Shown here: one piece after another, positions 1 through 8,270 of the stretch
Layout of the letters: every line of letters starts with the position of its first letter
How positions within the stretch are numbered: the stretch's first letter is position 1
Assembly (NCBI GenBank): GCA_041390105.1
Contig: JAWKQO010000001.1
Location: forward strand, 994,001 to 1,058,000
Reading direction: 5' to 3'
DNA from: Gemmatimonadota bacterium
Lineage (GTDB): Bacteria > Gemmatimonadota > Gemmatimonadetes > Longimicrobiales > Gaopeijiaceae
DNA length: 64,000 nt
The notes under the pieces: model-generated
What the model was told of the DNA's origin: nothing
Database searches by the model: none
Seen by the model: only the letters and a program-made list of their open reading frames with translations
Position numbers and translations under genes: made by a program

Positions 1-1
1 G

Positions 2-1525
2 GTGGTGCTGGAGAACTTCTATCTGAAGACGTTGCACTCGATCGAGGACGGCGAGAACAAGACGCCGCACGGCTTCGTCCTGCCGGCCGGGCAACGGGAC
101 ATGACACGCGTGGCGCTGCTCGTGAACCTGCTCCGCACCCAGGGCATCGAGGTGGGTCAGGCTCGGCGGGCCTTCCAGATCGGGGAGACCACCTATCCGG
201 CCAGCTCCTACGTGATCAAGCGCAACCAGCCCTACGGGCGTCTGGCCAACCTGCTCCTGCAGCGTCAGGACAACTACCCGGACGAGAGCCTCCAGACCTA
301 CGACGACAGTGGCTGGACCATGGGCTTGATGCTCCAGACCGAGGTGGTGGCCGTCGACGACCAGGCCATCCTGGAGGTCCAGACGGCGCCCGTCGATGCG
401 GTGAGGCTCGCCGGATCCATCACGGGGCGGCGCTCCCCGGCCCTGTACGCAGTGCCTCATCTGGGCTCCACGAATATGATCACGCTGCGCTACCGGCTGG
501 CCGACCTGGGTGTGCAGGCGCTGGACGAAGCGTTCGCGGCGGAAGGCGTCGAGCTTCCCGCGGGCTCCTTCCTCATCCCGGCGGCGGGCGCGGACGAGCG
601 CATTCGCGCGGCCATCGAGGAACTGGGACTCACGGCCGTCGGGCTGTCCTCCGCGCCCGATGTCGCCACGCATGAGTTGGACCTTCCGCGTATCGCGATG
701 TACAGCACCTGGAGCAGCACCCAGGACGTCGGTTGGGTGCGCTATTCCTTCGATCAGTTCCAGATCCCCTACGACCTCATCTACAAGGAGCGGGTCCGGC
801 AGGGCCACCTCAAGCGTGACTACGACGTGATCGTCATGCCTTCCCAAGGCCGGGACGGGAAGAGCTTCGTGCAAGGCCTCGAGCCCCGCGACCGACCCGT
901 CGCCTACACCCAGACGCCCGAGTTCAAGAGTCTGGGAATGTACGGATCGTCTGACGACATCACGGGAGGGATGGGACTGGAAGGCGTCCTGGAGTTCGAA
1001 CGCTTCCTGAGCGAAGGCGGAGTGCTCATGACGCTGGGCAACGCCACCACGTTCCCGACGGACATGGGTCTCGTGCGAGACATCAACAGCTCGCGGCCCG
1101 GCGGCAACTTCTACGCACCGCGCCCCATCGTGGAGGCGCAGGTCACCCAACCCGAGAACCCGATCTTCTACGGCTATACCGAGAGCACGCTGCCGATCAA
1201 GTACACCAACGGTCCCCTCCTTCAGGTACCCGACGACGAGCAGGACGACGTGATGCTCATGAAGTTCGTGGGGGGGAAGGATGCCGTGCTCAGCGGCTTG
1301 ATGCGTGGGCCCGATCAGATCCGCAACCGCCCCGCCATCGTGTCGGTTCCGGCCGGTTCCGGCCGGCTCCTCATGTACGCCACCAACCCGGTGTACCGCT
1401 GGCAGAACCACGGCGAGTTCAACATGCTCTTCAATGCCCTGTTGAACTACAACGACCTGGAGCGACGGGCGAAGCATCCGGTGACCGAGGACGCGGCCGC
1501 CGGAACCGGCGCGGCCCACCCCTAG
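2..1525 (+). CDS. M14-family zinc carboxypeptidase, C-terminal part (5' truncated)
   Basis: The reading frame is open to the left edge, so the gene begins outside the window and the first GTG is not a real start. The 507 residues resemble the C-terminal half of large secreted M14 carboxypeptidase-like proteins. The end of the protein has a glutamine-amidotransferase-like flavour, with phrases such as YATNPVYRWQNHGEFNML near the C-terminus. The zinc-binding HxxE and the third histidine lie in the missing part, so catalytic competence cannot be judged. Such proteins are usually periplasmic peptidases. A strong inverted repeat follows the stop codon. Confidence 0.72.
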   Translation: MVLENFYLKTLHSIEDGENKTPHGFVLPAGQRDMTRVALLVNLLRTQGIEVGQARRAFQIGETTYPASSYVIKRNQPYGRLANLLLQRQDNYPDESLQTYDDSGWTMGLMLQTEVVAVDDQAILEVQTAPVDAVRLAGSITGRRSPALYAVPHLGSTNMITLRYRLADLGVQALDEAFAAEGVELPAGSFLIPAAGADERIRAAIEELGLTAVGLSSAPDVATHELDLPRIAMYSTWSSTQDVGWVRYSFDQFQIPYDLIYKERVRQGHLKRDYDVIVMPSQGRDGKSFVQGLEPRDRPVAYTQTPEFKSLGMYGSSDDITGGMGLEGVLEFERFLSEGGVLMTLGNATTFPTDMGLVRDINSSRPGGNFYAPRPIVEAQVTQPENPIFYGYTESTLPIKYTNGPLLQVPDDEQDDVMLMKFVGGKDAVLSGLMRGPDQIRNRPAIVSVPAGSGRLLMYATNPVYRWQNHGEFNMLFNALLNYNDLERRAKHPVTEDAAAGTGAAHP

Positions 1526-1533
1526 GCCCGGGG

Positions 1534-1579
1534 CCGGCCTCGGGCACGCCGCGGGACACCCGCCTTGCCCCGAGGCCGG
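1534..1579 (+). terminator. Probable hairpin terminator after the M14 peptidase
   Basis: A 12-base arm at 1534-1545 pairs with 1567-1579, leaving one bulged C. A second inner GCGGG/CCCGC stem lies between the arms. The structure starts nine bases after the stop codon. There is no U-tract, so a factor-dependent or RNA-stabilising role is equally possible. Confidence 0.4.
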
Positions 1580-1646
1580 TCGCACGGTCTCTTGCCTGGT
1601 GCTGGTCCAGGGCCGGTCCACCCCCGAACACGCGGACTCGCTCGAG

Positions 1647-2114
1647 ATGCCCCCCAACGAGCATTCCTATTCCAAGCCTAAGCTGGTCCTCCTCGGGCCT
1701 GCGCAGGCCGCGGACAGCGCCGCGGCCCCCGCCGCCGCCACCCGGAGGTCTCTCGCCATCGATCGGGACTTTCGACTCGCGGTCGAGGCTCTGGCCCTCC
1801 AACCTCAGGAACAAGCCCAACTCTTCGAGAACAGCTGCGTCACCTGTGGACTGGTCACCCGATTCTCGACTGCGGCGACGGCATTCGAGGGCCTCTGGAC
1901 GGGTCGGCTCGCGGCGGGGCAGGCGCGCCTCCTTCAGGAGTTGCGTGAGTCCGTGGCCGGGTTGACCGCCGCGGACCTCACCTGCTTCCGTTCCGATGTC
2001 CTTACCCGACCGGGCTGGGCGCAGGTGCGACGACGGGCGGTCCGCCTGGCCTTGGCGCTGGGGTGGTCCGAGAAGCTGCCCTTGCATGTCCATCGCAGCC
2101 GAACGGCGCGCTGA
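1647..2114 (+). CDS. Hypothetical protein, 155 aa
   Basis: I do not recognise the family. The chosen ATG at 1647 gives a 155-residue protein; an upstream start at 1599 would add 16 residues. The first 45 residues are Ala/Pro rich and probably disordered. The rest looks helical, with one close cysteine pair (CVTC) and a Trp-containing segment (FEGLWTGRLAAGQ). No signal peptide or membrane segment is evident. It ends nine bases before the stop of the convergent HD gene. An overlapping minus-strand frame exists but is Arg/Gly/Pro-rich shadow sequence. Confidence 0.45.
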   Translation: MPPNEHSYSKPKLVLLGPAQAADSAAAPAAATRRSLAIDRDFRLAVEALALQPQEQAQLFENSCVTCGLVTRFSTAATAFEGLWTGRLAAGQARLLQELRESVAGLTAADLTCFRSDVLTRPGWAQVRRRAVRLALALGWSEKLPLHVHRSRTAR

Positions 2115-2123
2115 GGATCGCGC

Positions 2124-2684
2124 TCACCCCGCTTTCTCTGCTGTCTCCGCGTCCAGATGCGCGCGGATCCGCTCGATCAGCGGATGCCCCCGCGTATGGC
2201 GCGCACCATACGTGAGGTTGAACGCGTAGTCGAAGTCGGGGGGGTTGGCGCCCTGGTTGTGCTGCAGGATCGTCTCGAGCTTGTCGAGCGCCTTGGCCAC
2301 CTTCGCTTCCGGCGATTCCGCTGCCTCGTACTCGTCCCAGAGCGCGAGCAATTCCAGGCGCTTGGCTTGGGGGAGGGGCTCGAGCAGCCTGACCAAGTCC
2401 CGGCGCTCCGCGTCGGACTTGGGTACGGTCGGATCTTGCAGCGTGGCGGGGATGTCTCCGCCCAGAGCCTCGCCCAGGTCGTGGATCACGCACATGCGCA
2501 GCAGCCGATCCAGGTCGACTCCGTCGAAGCACTCGCCGAGGACCACGACCATGAGGCACAGTCGCCAGGTATGCTCCGCGACGCTCTCACGTTCCCCGCT
2601 CGACGTCCAGGCGCTCCGGTGCGTGGTCTTCAAACGCTCAGCCGTCCGCAGGAACTCCAAGGGTCCTTCGAGCTCGGCATCCAC
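2124..2684 (-). CDS. HD-domain hydrolase, YfbR-like (5'-deoxynucleotidase family)
   Basis: Starting at the GTG at 2684 the protein has 186 residues, close to the roughly 190-200 residues of YfbR-type HD phosphohydrolases. The metal ligands are visible: H38 in SVAEHTW, the H68-D69 doublet in CVIHDLGEA, and a distal Asp in ALDKLETILQHNQ. Members hydrolyse deoxynucleoside monophosphates or related nucleotides in the cytoplasm; the substrate here is inferred only from the family. The frame stays open upstream over the neighbouring gene, but those residues are low-complexity and match no family. It lies 77 bases downstream of the small membrane-protein gene. Confidence 0.75.
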   Translation of the reverse strand: MDAELEGPLEFLRTAERLKTTHRSAWTSSGERESVAEHTWRLCLMVVVLGECFDGVDLDRLLRMCVIHDLGEALGGDIPATLQDPTVPKSDAERRDLVRLLEPLPQAKRLELLALWDEYEAAESPEAKVAKALDKLETILQHNQGANPPDFDYAFNLTYGARHTRGHPLIERIRAHLDAETAEKAG

Positions 2685-2761
2685 GAGTCCGTCCTCGCTG
2701 CTGTGAGCGCTCCGACCCCGAAGCAAAGCCCACTCTTCCAGCAGCGCAACCTTGTTGGCCG

Positions 2762-3214
2762 CTAGCCGGCCTGCCCGTCTTCCGTCCCGGCCGCCTTGCG
2801 GATCTGGGTGATCAGCTCGTGCATGCGGTGCTCGATGGCGGCCATTTCTGCCTCGGCCCGGGTGGCGTCCCTGCCGCCCCGCTTGGCGTCGACGCCCAGC
2901 CAGTTCAGGCGCTTCACCTCTTCCAGGAAGACAACGGTGAGATTCCGGAGCCGATTGAAGCGCCGGGCCCTGGCCCACGCGTCCGACGTCCGGGCGCGCT
3001 GGGCCGGTTGGATCCCGGCGGCCACCCAGATCAGGGGCGCCAGGGCCGTGAAGCCGACGACGGTCCGGAGGAATCCGGGGAGCGGCAGCGCCAGGGCGAC
3101 CGCTTCGACGATGACGACGGTCCAGAGGATGGCCCGGGGAATCCAGGCTTCCTCTGAAGCCGCGTGGCTGAAGGCCACCTCCTCCGCGGAGGCAGCTTTT
3201 GCGACTCTGTTCAT
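2762..3214 (-). CDS. Small membrane protein of unknown function, 150 aa
   Basis: Two adjacent hydrophobic segments (about residues 27-45 and 50-67) are separated by a short Pro/Gly turn, giving a membrane hairpin. The charged, probably coiled, cytoplasmic tail of about 80 residues is rich in Arg and Glu (EAEMAAIEHRMHELITQIRK). I do not recognise the family. The ATG at 3214 is the natural start. It is probably co-transcribed with the HD hydrolase. The alternative frame over the same bases is an N-terminal extension of the HD gene and looks non-coding. Confidence 0.6.
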   Translation of the reverse strand: MNRVAKAASAEEVAFSHAASEEAWIPRAILWTVVIVEAVALALPLPGFLRTVVGFTALAPLIWVAAGIQPAQRARTSDAWARARRFNRLRNLTVVFLEEVKRLNWLGVDAKRGGRDATRAEAEMAAIEHRMHELITQIRKAAGTEDGQAG

Positions 3215-3312
3215 GTCCCTCGCGCTCGAAATGGGGCACTGTGCACCACCTCTGTCGAGTCAGAAGGCAAGAAGCGCGCCGCGGGAGCGGGCCGGCCCAT
3301 ACGCCCCACCGC

Positions 3313-5883
3313 TCAGCGGTTCAGCCAGTACGCCACCTTGATCAGAAAGGTGTTGTCGGGGTGGAGATCGAAGAGCCCGTCGAAGTCCTGGCGCCAGGGG
3401 CGCCGGCTCTGGTCCTCGGCGAAGGCCTCCCGGCCGTGCGCCCAGACCAGGAAGAGCGTGGAGCCGGGACGGTACTCCCAGCGGACCACCGCGTTGGTCC
3501 TCAGCTGCCGGAACGAGAAGCTGGCCGGCGAGCCCGCAGGGGGCGTGAAGGGTTGGTAGCGGTCCTGGTAGGCGGGGGCGTCCGGGGTCGCGCTGATCTC
3601 GCGCACGTCGGACCACGTCCCGCTGCTGGCGAACGGCTCGCCATAGAACTCGAAGGTCAGATCCGGCGTGGCTGTGTAGTTGACGCGCAGGTTGAAGGAC
3701 ACGGTGCGCTGGTCCAGGTGGGCAAAGCTGTAGTGCACCGTCCCGGGGCCATCGCTGAAGTTGCCGTACCACTGCGCGTCCCGGTCGGCCCGGAAGATGT
3801 TGGCCCCCACGCTGGTCGTGAAGCGATCCGAGAACCGGAAACGAAGGTACGGACTCAGGTTGGTGGTCCGCGTCTGACCCTCGTCCGCGAACCCCAGGTT
3901 CACCCACATCCCCCCCGCCAGCGTCCTGCGGCTGTCGGAGTTGATCCCTCCCCACGGGTAGAACCCGCGCGAATCCCGAACCGAGGGCCCACCGCGCGTG
4001 CAGCGGTCGCAGTAGCTCTCGCCGAGGTCGCCGAGGGTCCCCCCCAGGTGCACGTCCCAGTTGCTGTGGAGGCCCATGTGTCCGTTCAGGTTGATAGCGC
4101 TCTCCAGGCGCAGCCCCGAGGTGGTCCAGTGCTCCCAGTGGTTGGCGTTCACCTGCGCCCATCGGTACACGCGCGTCGGCGTGCGAAAGCTGAGCGCCGC
4201 CCAGGTGCTCCAGTCCACGATGTCGGCGCGGCGCAGGAACCCCAGGTCGTTGGGCTCGAAGCCTGCGGACTGCTGCACCAGGCTGGTTTCGAAGCGGGTG
4301 ATCCCGCCGCCGTACTTGCCGAACTTGAGCTGCGCTGCGTACCCGGAGAGGGAGGTGCGCGTGGAGTCGAACACCAGCTCGTCCCCCGGCTGCTGGTAGT
4401 AGTGCACTGAGCCGCGCTGCGTGCGCGCGATGGCTTCGGCGCTGCCCGCGACGCGCGAATAGGCGAACGACCCGGCGACCTCGTAGCGCCGATCGCTGAA
4501 ACGATTCCGGAAGGTGACGCCGGAGACGTAGGCGCTCTCGTGCAACCAGGGGGCGCTGAAATCGTCCATCGCTCGGTTCACGGCCGTGCCGATCCAGCTG
4601 ATGCCGGCATCCCCGTCCCGGAAATCCTGCTGGGCGCGCAGCACGGCGTAGTTGGTCCGTGGCTCGACGGTCCGCCCCTGGGCGCCTTCGACCTGTTGGG
4701 TGAACGCGTCGAGCGCGCCGAACGAGAAGCCCCCGGCGGTGCGACCCGTCAGCTTGGCGGCGGCCGCGATGGGCGTCGCAGTGGGCGTACGAGCGTCGCC
4801 ATACTGGCCCGAAAGCGACGGGCTCCGACCGATGCGGCGGGAGTAGAACAGCCCTTCGTTGGTGGAGCAGTCCACGACGATGTAGCAGTTGAGCTGGAAG
4901 CTGTAGAGCCCGGTGCCTTCCACGAAGAAGGGGCGCCGCTCGCTCAGGAAGGTCTCGAACGCGGTCAGGTTCAACACCGCCGGATCCGCTTCCACCTGCC
5001 CAAAATCGGGATTGAGCGTGGCGTCGAGCGTGACGTTGGGCGTGAGGCCGATCTTGAGGTCGCCACCCACGGCCAGCTGCTGGTCGCGCTCGAAGCCGCC
5101 TCCGGTCGGCCGGGACACATTGCGGGTGAGCACGTAGGGCGTGACTTCCGTGCGGCGCGTCGATCCCAGGCCGGCGAGGCCCTCCAGTTGCCCGAGCTGC
5201 GAGATGAGGCCGCTGGTGGTGCGACTGAACAGGGGCCAGGCGACGGTCTCGTTGTAGCGCTCGATGTCACGCCACACCCCGAAACCGAACGTGTGATCGG
5301 CGGCATCGGCATAGCGCAGCTGGGAAAGCGGGATCTGAAACTCCGCAGTCCATCCCAGGGAATCGACGCGGGGCACCACGTCCCACACACCGTTCCAGGA
5401 GACGTCCTCGTTCCCGTCGTTGAAGATGGAGAAGTCGCGCTTGACGCCGTCCGGATTGACGTGGAAGGCAAAGCCGGTGCGCCGGTCGTTGTACGAGTCG
5501 ACGTAGAGGCTGATCTGGTCGGAAGGTCCCCGGACGTCCCGTCGGGTGAGCGCGCGCCTGATGCTGTCGGGATGGCTGTCGAAGGCGCGCACGAAGACAT
5601 AGAGGTTGTCGTCGTCGTAGGCGACCTTGAACTCCGTGGGCAGCGACGGAGCTGCATCGGGCTGGGGATCGAACTGCCGGAATCCCGTCTGGGCTGGAGC
5701 CCTCAGCCACACGGCATCGCCGTCGCGGCCGTCGATCTGTGGAGGCACCTCCGCGCGGATGGCCACCGTCGCCCGGGCCCGCCCCGCTCGCTCCGCGGCT
5801 CCACGATCCCCGTCGAGCGACTGGGCACCCAACCCTCCGGCGGCAACCGCCAGCCCGAGGATCGCCACGATCCCTGCGCGCAT
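3313..5883 (-). CDS. DUF5916 protein: CBM9-like domain plus outer-membrane beta-barrel
   Basis: The ATG at 5883 has a strong purine-rich ribosome-binding site and opens a signal peptide of about 20 residues ending GLGAQS. An earlier in-frame ATG at 5925 lacks this context. The 856-residue protein has an N-terminal CBM9-like fold (PPQIDGRDGDAVWLRA, then YDDDNLYVFVRAFDSHP). It continues into the DUF5916 region (NPDFGQVEADPAVLNLTAFETFLSERRPFF) and a barrel-like repeat of alternating aromatic strands up to the C-terminus. Proteins of this family occur in Bacteroidota and Gemmatimonadota outer membranes, and some are near TonB systems. The substrate is unknown. Confidence 0.85.
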   Translation of the reverse strand: MRAGIVAILGLAVAAGGLGAQSLDGDRGAAERAGRARATVAIRAEVPPQIDGRDGDAVWLRAPAQTGFRQFDPQPDAAPSLPTEFKVAYDDDNLYVFVRAFDSHPDSIRRALTRRDVRGPSDQISLYVDSYNDRRTGFAFHVNPDGVKRDFSIFNDGNEDVSWNGVWDVVPRVDSLGWTAEFQIPLSQLRYADAADHTFGFGVWRDIERYNETVAWPLFSRTTSGLISQLGQLEGLAGLGSTRRTEVTPYVLTRNVSRPTGGGFERDQQLAVGGDLKIGLTPNVTLDATLNPDFGQVEADPAVLNLTAFETFLSERRPFFVEGTGLYSFQLNCYIVVDCSTNEGLFYSRRIGRSPSLSGQYGDARTPTATPIAAAAKLTGRTAGGFSFGALDAFTQQVEGAQGRTVEPRTNYAVLRAQQDFRDGDAGISWIGTAVNRAMDDFSAPWLHESAYVSGVTFRNRFSDRRYEVAGSFAYSRVAGSAEAIARTQRGSVHYYQQPGDELVFDSTRTSLSGYAAQLKFGKYGGGITRFETSLVQQSAGFEPNDLGFLRRADIVDWSTWAALSFRTPTRVYRWAQVNANHWEHWTTSGLRLESAINLNGHMGLHSNWDVHLGGTLGDLGESYCDRCTRGGPSVRDSRGFYPWGGINSDSRRTLAGGMWVNLGFADEGQTRTTNLSPYLRFRFSDRFTTSVGANIFRADRDAQWYGNFSDGPGTVHYSFAHLDQRTVSFNLRVNYTATPDLTFEFYGEPFASSGTWSDVREISATPDAPAYQDRYQPFTPPAGSPASFSFRQLRTNAVVRWEYRPGSTLFLVWAHGREAFAEDQSRRPWRQDFDGLFDLHPDNTFLIKVAYWLNR

Positions 5884-6039
5884 GTCCCCCCTCCCCGCCC
5901 TCTCGGGCCCCGTTTCCGGTAGCATCGCACCGTTGGATGGACGGGAGGGGGAAAGGGTTTCAATTCGAATGTCACCGGGTCTGCGCCCGGCGGCCCGACG
6001 GACACCACGACGGGCAAACGCCGGCGCAGGCCCGGGTCG

Positions 6040-6717
6040 CTACGGCGGGCCGGGGAGCACGCGCTCCACCAGGGTCTGTCCCGCCCGCAAGCCGTCGGGA
6101 TGGATGCCGTGTCCCATGCCCTTGTAGAGGCGCACGTCCACCTCGGCGCCCATCGCCGTGAAGAGCGCAGCGCTTTCCCGCACGCGCTGCGCCGGGATGT
6201 GCGGATCGGCATCTCCACAGGCGAAGAGGGCGGGCATACCGGTCAGGGCCGCCCCTTCCCCGGGCCCGCCCGCGTCGGGTCCGATCACGCCGCCGGCAAA
6301 GGCGAGGAGCCCACCCAGAGCCCGCGGCCGCCGTCGCAACGACTCGCTCGCCAGACAGGCGCCCTGTGAGAACCCCACCAGCACCACCCGCGTTGAATCG
6401 ATCCCCGACTCCGTCAGCGTCGCCTCCACGTCGTCGAGCACCGTCAGTGCCGACGTCAACCAGGGCTCGTTGCGGTGGGTGGGCTCCAGGAAACGGAACG
6501 GATACCACGTGTGCTGTGCCGCCGCCGGCGCCACCAAGGTCACGCCCTCGGAGGCCAGGTGCAGGCCCAGGTTCAGGATGTCCTCGCTGGAACCTCCGCG
6601 GCCATGTACCAGGACCAGCGCGCCGCGAGCCTCAGCGAGGGGGGCGCCTGCCCAGAGAAGGGACTGCCCCTGGTGGGGGGAATCGGGTCCCGTCGTACCC
6701 GGCGTCGTCGATGGCAT
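6040..6717 (-). CDS. Phospholipase/carboxylesterase-type alpha/beta hydrolase
   Basis: This is a 225-residue serine hydrolase of the YpfH/carboxylesterase group. Visible elements are the oxyanion-hole region LVHGRGG (37-43), the nucleophile elbow GFSQG with Ser117, Asp171 in GDADPHIP, and His203 in GMGHGIHPD. All three triad members are present. There is no signal peptide, so it is cytoplasmic; it probably acts on small carboxyl esters, with the exact substrate unknown. The frame stays open far upstream, but the ATG at 6717 gives the family length. It is divergent from the decarboxylase gene across 93 bases. Confidence 0.85.
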   Translation of the reverse strand: MPSTTPGTTGPDSPHQGQSLLWAGAPLAEARGALVLVHGRGGSSEDILNLGLHLASEGVTLVAPAAAQHTWYPFRFLEPTHRNEPWLTSALTVLDDVEATLTESGIDSTRVVLVGFSQGACLASESLRRRPRALGGLLAFAGGVIGPDAGGPGEGAALTGMPALFACGDADPHIPAQRVRESAALFTAMGAEVDVRLYKGMGHGIHPDGLRAGQTLVERVLPGPP

Positions 6718-6769
6718 GGCATCCTCTTCCACGAGCTGGTCTGGCGCGACGTCGATCGCGGGCCTAACC

Positions 6770-6783
6770 CTGGAGCGCTCCAG
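6770..6783. promoter_or_regulatory. 14-bp perfect palindrome between divergent genes
   Basis: CTGGAGCGCTCCAG is a perfect palindrome lying 27 bases before the decarboxylase start and 52 bases before the esterase start. It is placed where a dimeric repressor could control both genes. No regulator gene is adjacent, and this could be chance in GC-rich DNA. Confidence 0.25.
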
Positions 6784-6810
6784 AGGTGCCCTCGCAGAGC
6801 CAGAACGCTC

Positions 6811-8196
6811 ATGACCCCGGACGAGTACCAGCAGCACGCGCACACCGTCGCCGACTGGATCGCGGAGTACTGGCGCTCCATTCGCCGCTACCCGGTCACG
6901 CCGAACATGCGTCCGGGCGATCTGATCGATCGACTCCCCGACTCCGCTCCGGAAGAGGGCGAGCCGATGGAGCGGATCCTGGCGGACTTCGAAGCGGAGA
7001 TCCTCCCCGCCGTGACCCACTGGAACCACCCGCGCTTCCATTCCTTCTTCGCGATCTCGTCCTCCCCGCCTGGCGTGCTGGCCGAGACGCTCATCGCGGG
7101 CCTGAACATGCAGCACATGCTCTGGGCGTCGGGGCCGGCCGGCACCGAGCTGGAACAGGTCACGCTTGATTGGCTGCGTCAGTGGTTGGGCCTCACCCCC
7201 GGCTGGTTCGGACAGATCCTCGACACCGCCTCCACCTCCACGTTGCATGCGATCGCGGCCGCGCGTCACCGCGCCGACCCCGAAAGCCGCGATCGCGGTC
7301 CCGACGGACGACTGCGCGTCTACACGTCGGAGTACGCGCACTCCTCGGTGGACAAGGCCTGCACGATGGCCGGCATCGGTCTGAACAACCTGACGCGCCT
7401 TCCCGTCGACGAGGCCTTCCGGCTGCGCCCGGACACCCTGCGCGAGGCCATCCGCAGCGACCGCGCCCAGGGGCTGCGGCCCGCATGCGTGGTGCCCACC
7501 GTGGGGACGACCGGCGTCACCAGCGTCGATCCCGTCCGGGAGGTGGTCGAGATCGCGCGCGAGGAGAACCTGTGGGTCCACGTGGACGCCGCCTACGGCG
7601 GAGCGGCGGCCGTGGTCCCCGAGCTGCGGCACCTGCTGGACGGGGCGGACGGAGCCGACTCCATCGTGGTGAACCCACACAAGTGGCTCTTCTGCCCGAT
7701 GGACATCAGCGTGCTCTATACGCGTGACCCCGACACCTTCCGAGGCGCGTTCTCCTTGACGCCGTCCTATCTCCAGTACCAGAGAGACGATCGGACCGTA
7801 GACCTGATGGACTACGCGATTCCGCTGGGGCGCCGCTTCCGCTCCCTCAAGCTCTGGTTCGTCATGCGGTCCTTCGGACGGGCCGGCATCGTGCAACGGA
7901 TCCGCGAGCACGTGCAGTGGGCCCAGCGACTGACCGACCTGATCGCTGCCGATCCGCGCTTCGAGATCGCGGCGCCCACGACCATGGGTCTGGTGTGCTT
8001 CCGCTGCCGAGCGGGGGAGGCGGCGACCCGGGCGCTCCTCGAGGCCATCAACGGATCAGGGTTCGCGTTTCTCTCCCACGCCACCATCGCAGGCCGACTC
8101 ACGCTGCGCTGGGCCCTGGGTACCTACCTCTGCACCTGGCAGGACCTCGAAGCGGTCTGGCAGCGGGTCCAGGAGGCCGCGCCGCCGCCGGAGTAG
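6811..8196 (+). CDS. PLP-dependent aromatic-L-amino-acid decarboxylase family protein
   Basis: The protein of 461 residues starts at the ATG at 6811 (MTPDEYQQH) and matches group II PLP decarboxylases such as DOPA/tryptophan decarboxylase in length and order. The PLP aspartate is D259 in HVDAAYGG. The Schiff-base lysine is K291 in NPHKWLF. The N-terminal WNHPRFHSFF and ASGPAGTELEQ segments form the substrate and dimer region. It should convert an aromatic amino acid to the amine and CO2 in the cytoplasm; which amino acid cannot be told. It converges with the gamma-glutamyltransferase gene. Confidence 0.9.
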   Translation: MTPDEYQQHAHTVADWIAEYWRSIRRYPVTPNMRPGDLIDRLPDSAPEEGEPMERILADFEAEILPAVTHWNHPRFHSFFAISSSPPGVLAETLIAGLNMQHMLWASGPAGTELEQVTLDWLRQWLGLTPGWFGQILDTASTSTLHAIAAARHRADPESRDRGPDGRLRVYTSEYAHSSVDKACTMAGIGLNNLTRLPVDEAFRLRPDTLREAIRSDRAQGLRPACVVPTVGTTGVTSVDPVREVVEIAREENLWVHVDAAYGGAAAVVPELRHLLDGADGADSIVVNPHKWLFCPMDISVLYTRDPDTFRGAFSLTPSYLQYQRDDRTVDLMDYAIPLGRRFRSLKLWFVMRSFGRAGIVQRIREHVQWAQRLTDLIAADPRFEIAAPTTMGLVCFRCRAGEAATRALLEAINGSGFAFLSHATIAGRLTLRWALGTYLCTWQDLEAVWQRVQEAAPPPE

Positions 8197-8270
8197 ACGC
8201 CCCGGCCGTCTGCCACGCATCGCCCGCCGGCTCGCGCGCGGGCCGCGGGACCGCCCCCCCTCGGCCGGGC

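Noticed and set aside
4540..5922. 460-codon plus-strand frame opposite the DUF5916 gene
   Set aside because: Shadow of the minus-strand gene, no recognisable protein pattern.
6718..7911. N-terminal extension of the esterase to 623 residues
   Set aside because: It would cover the divergent decarboxylase gene; only the last 225 residues belong to the hydrolase family.
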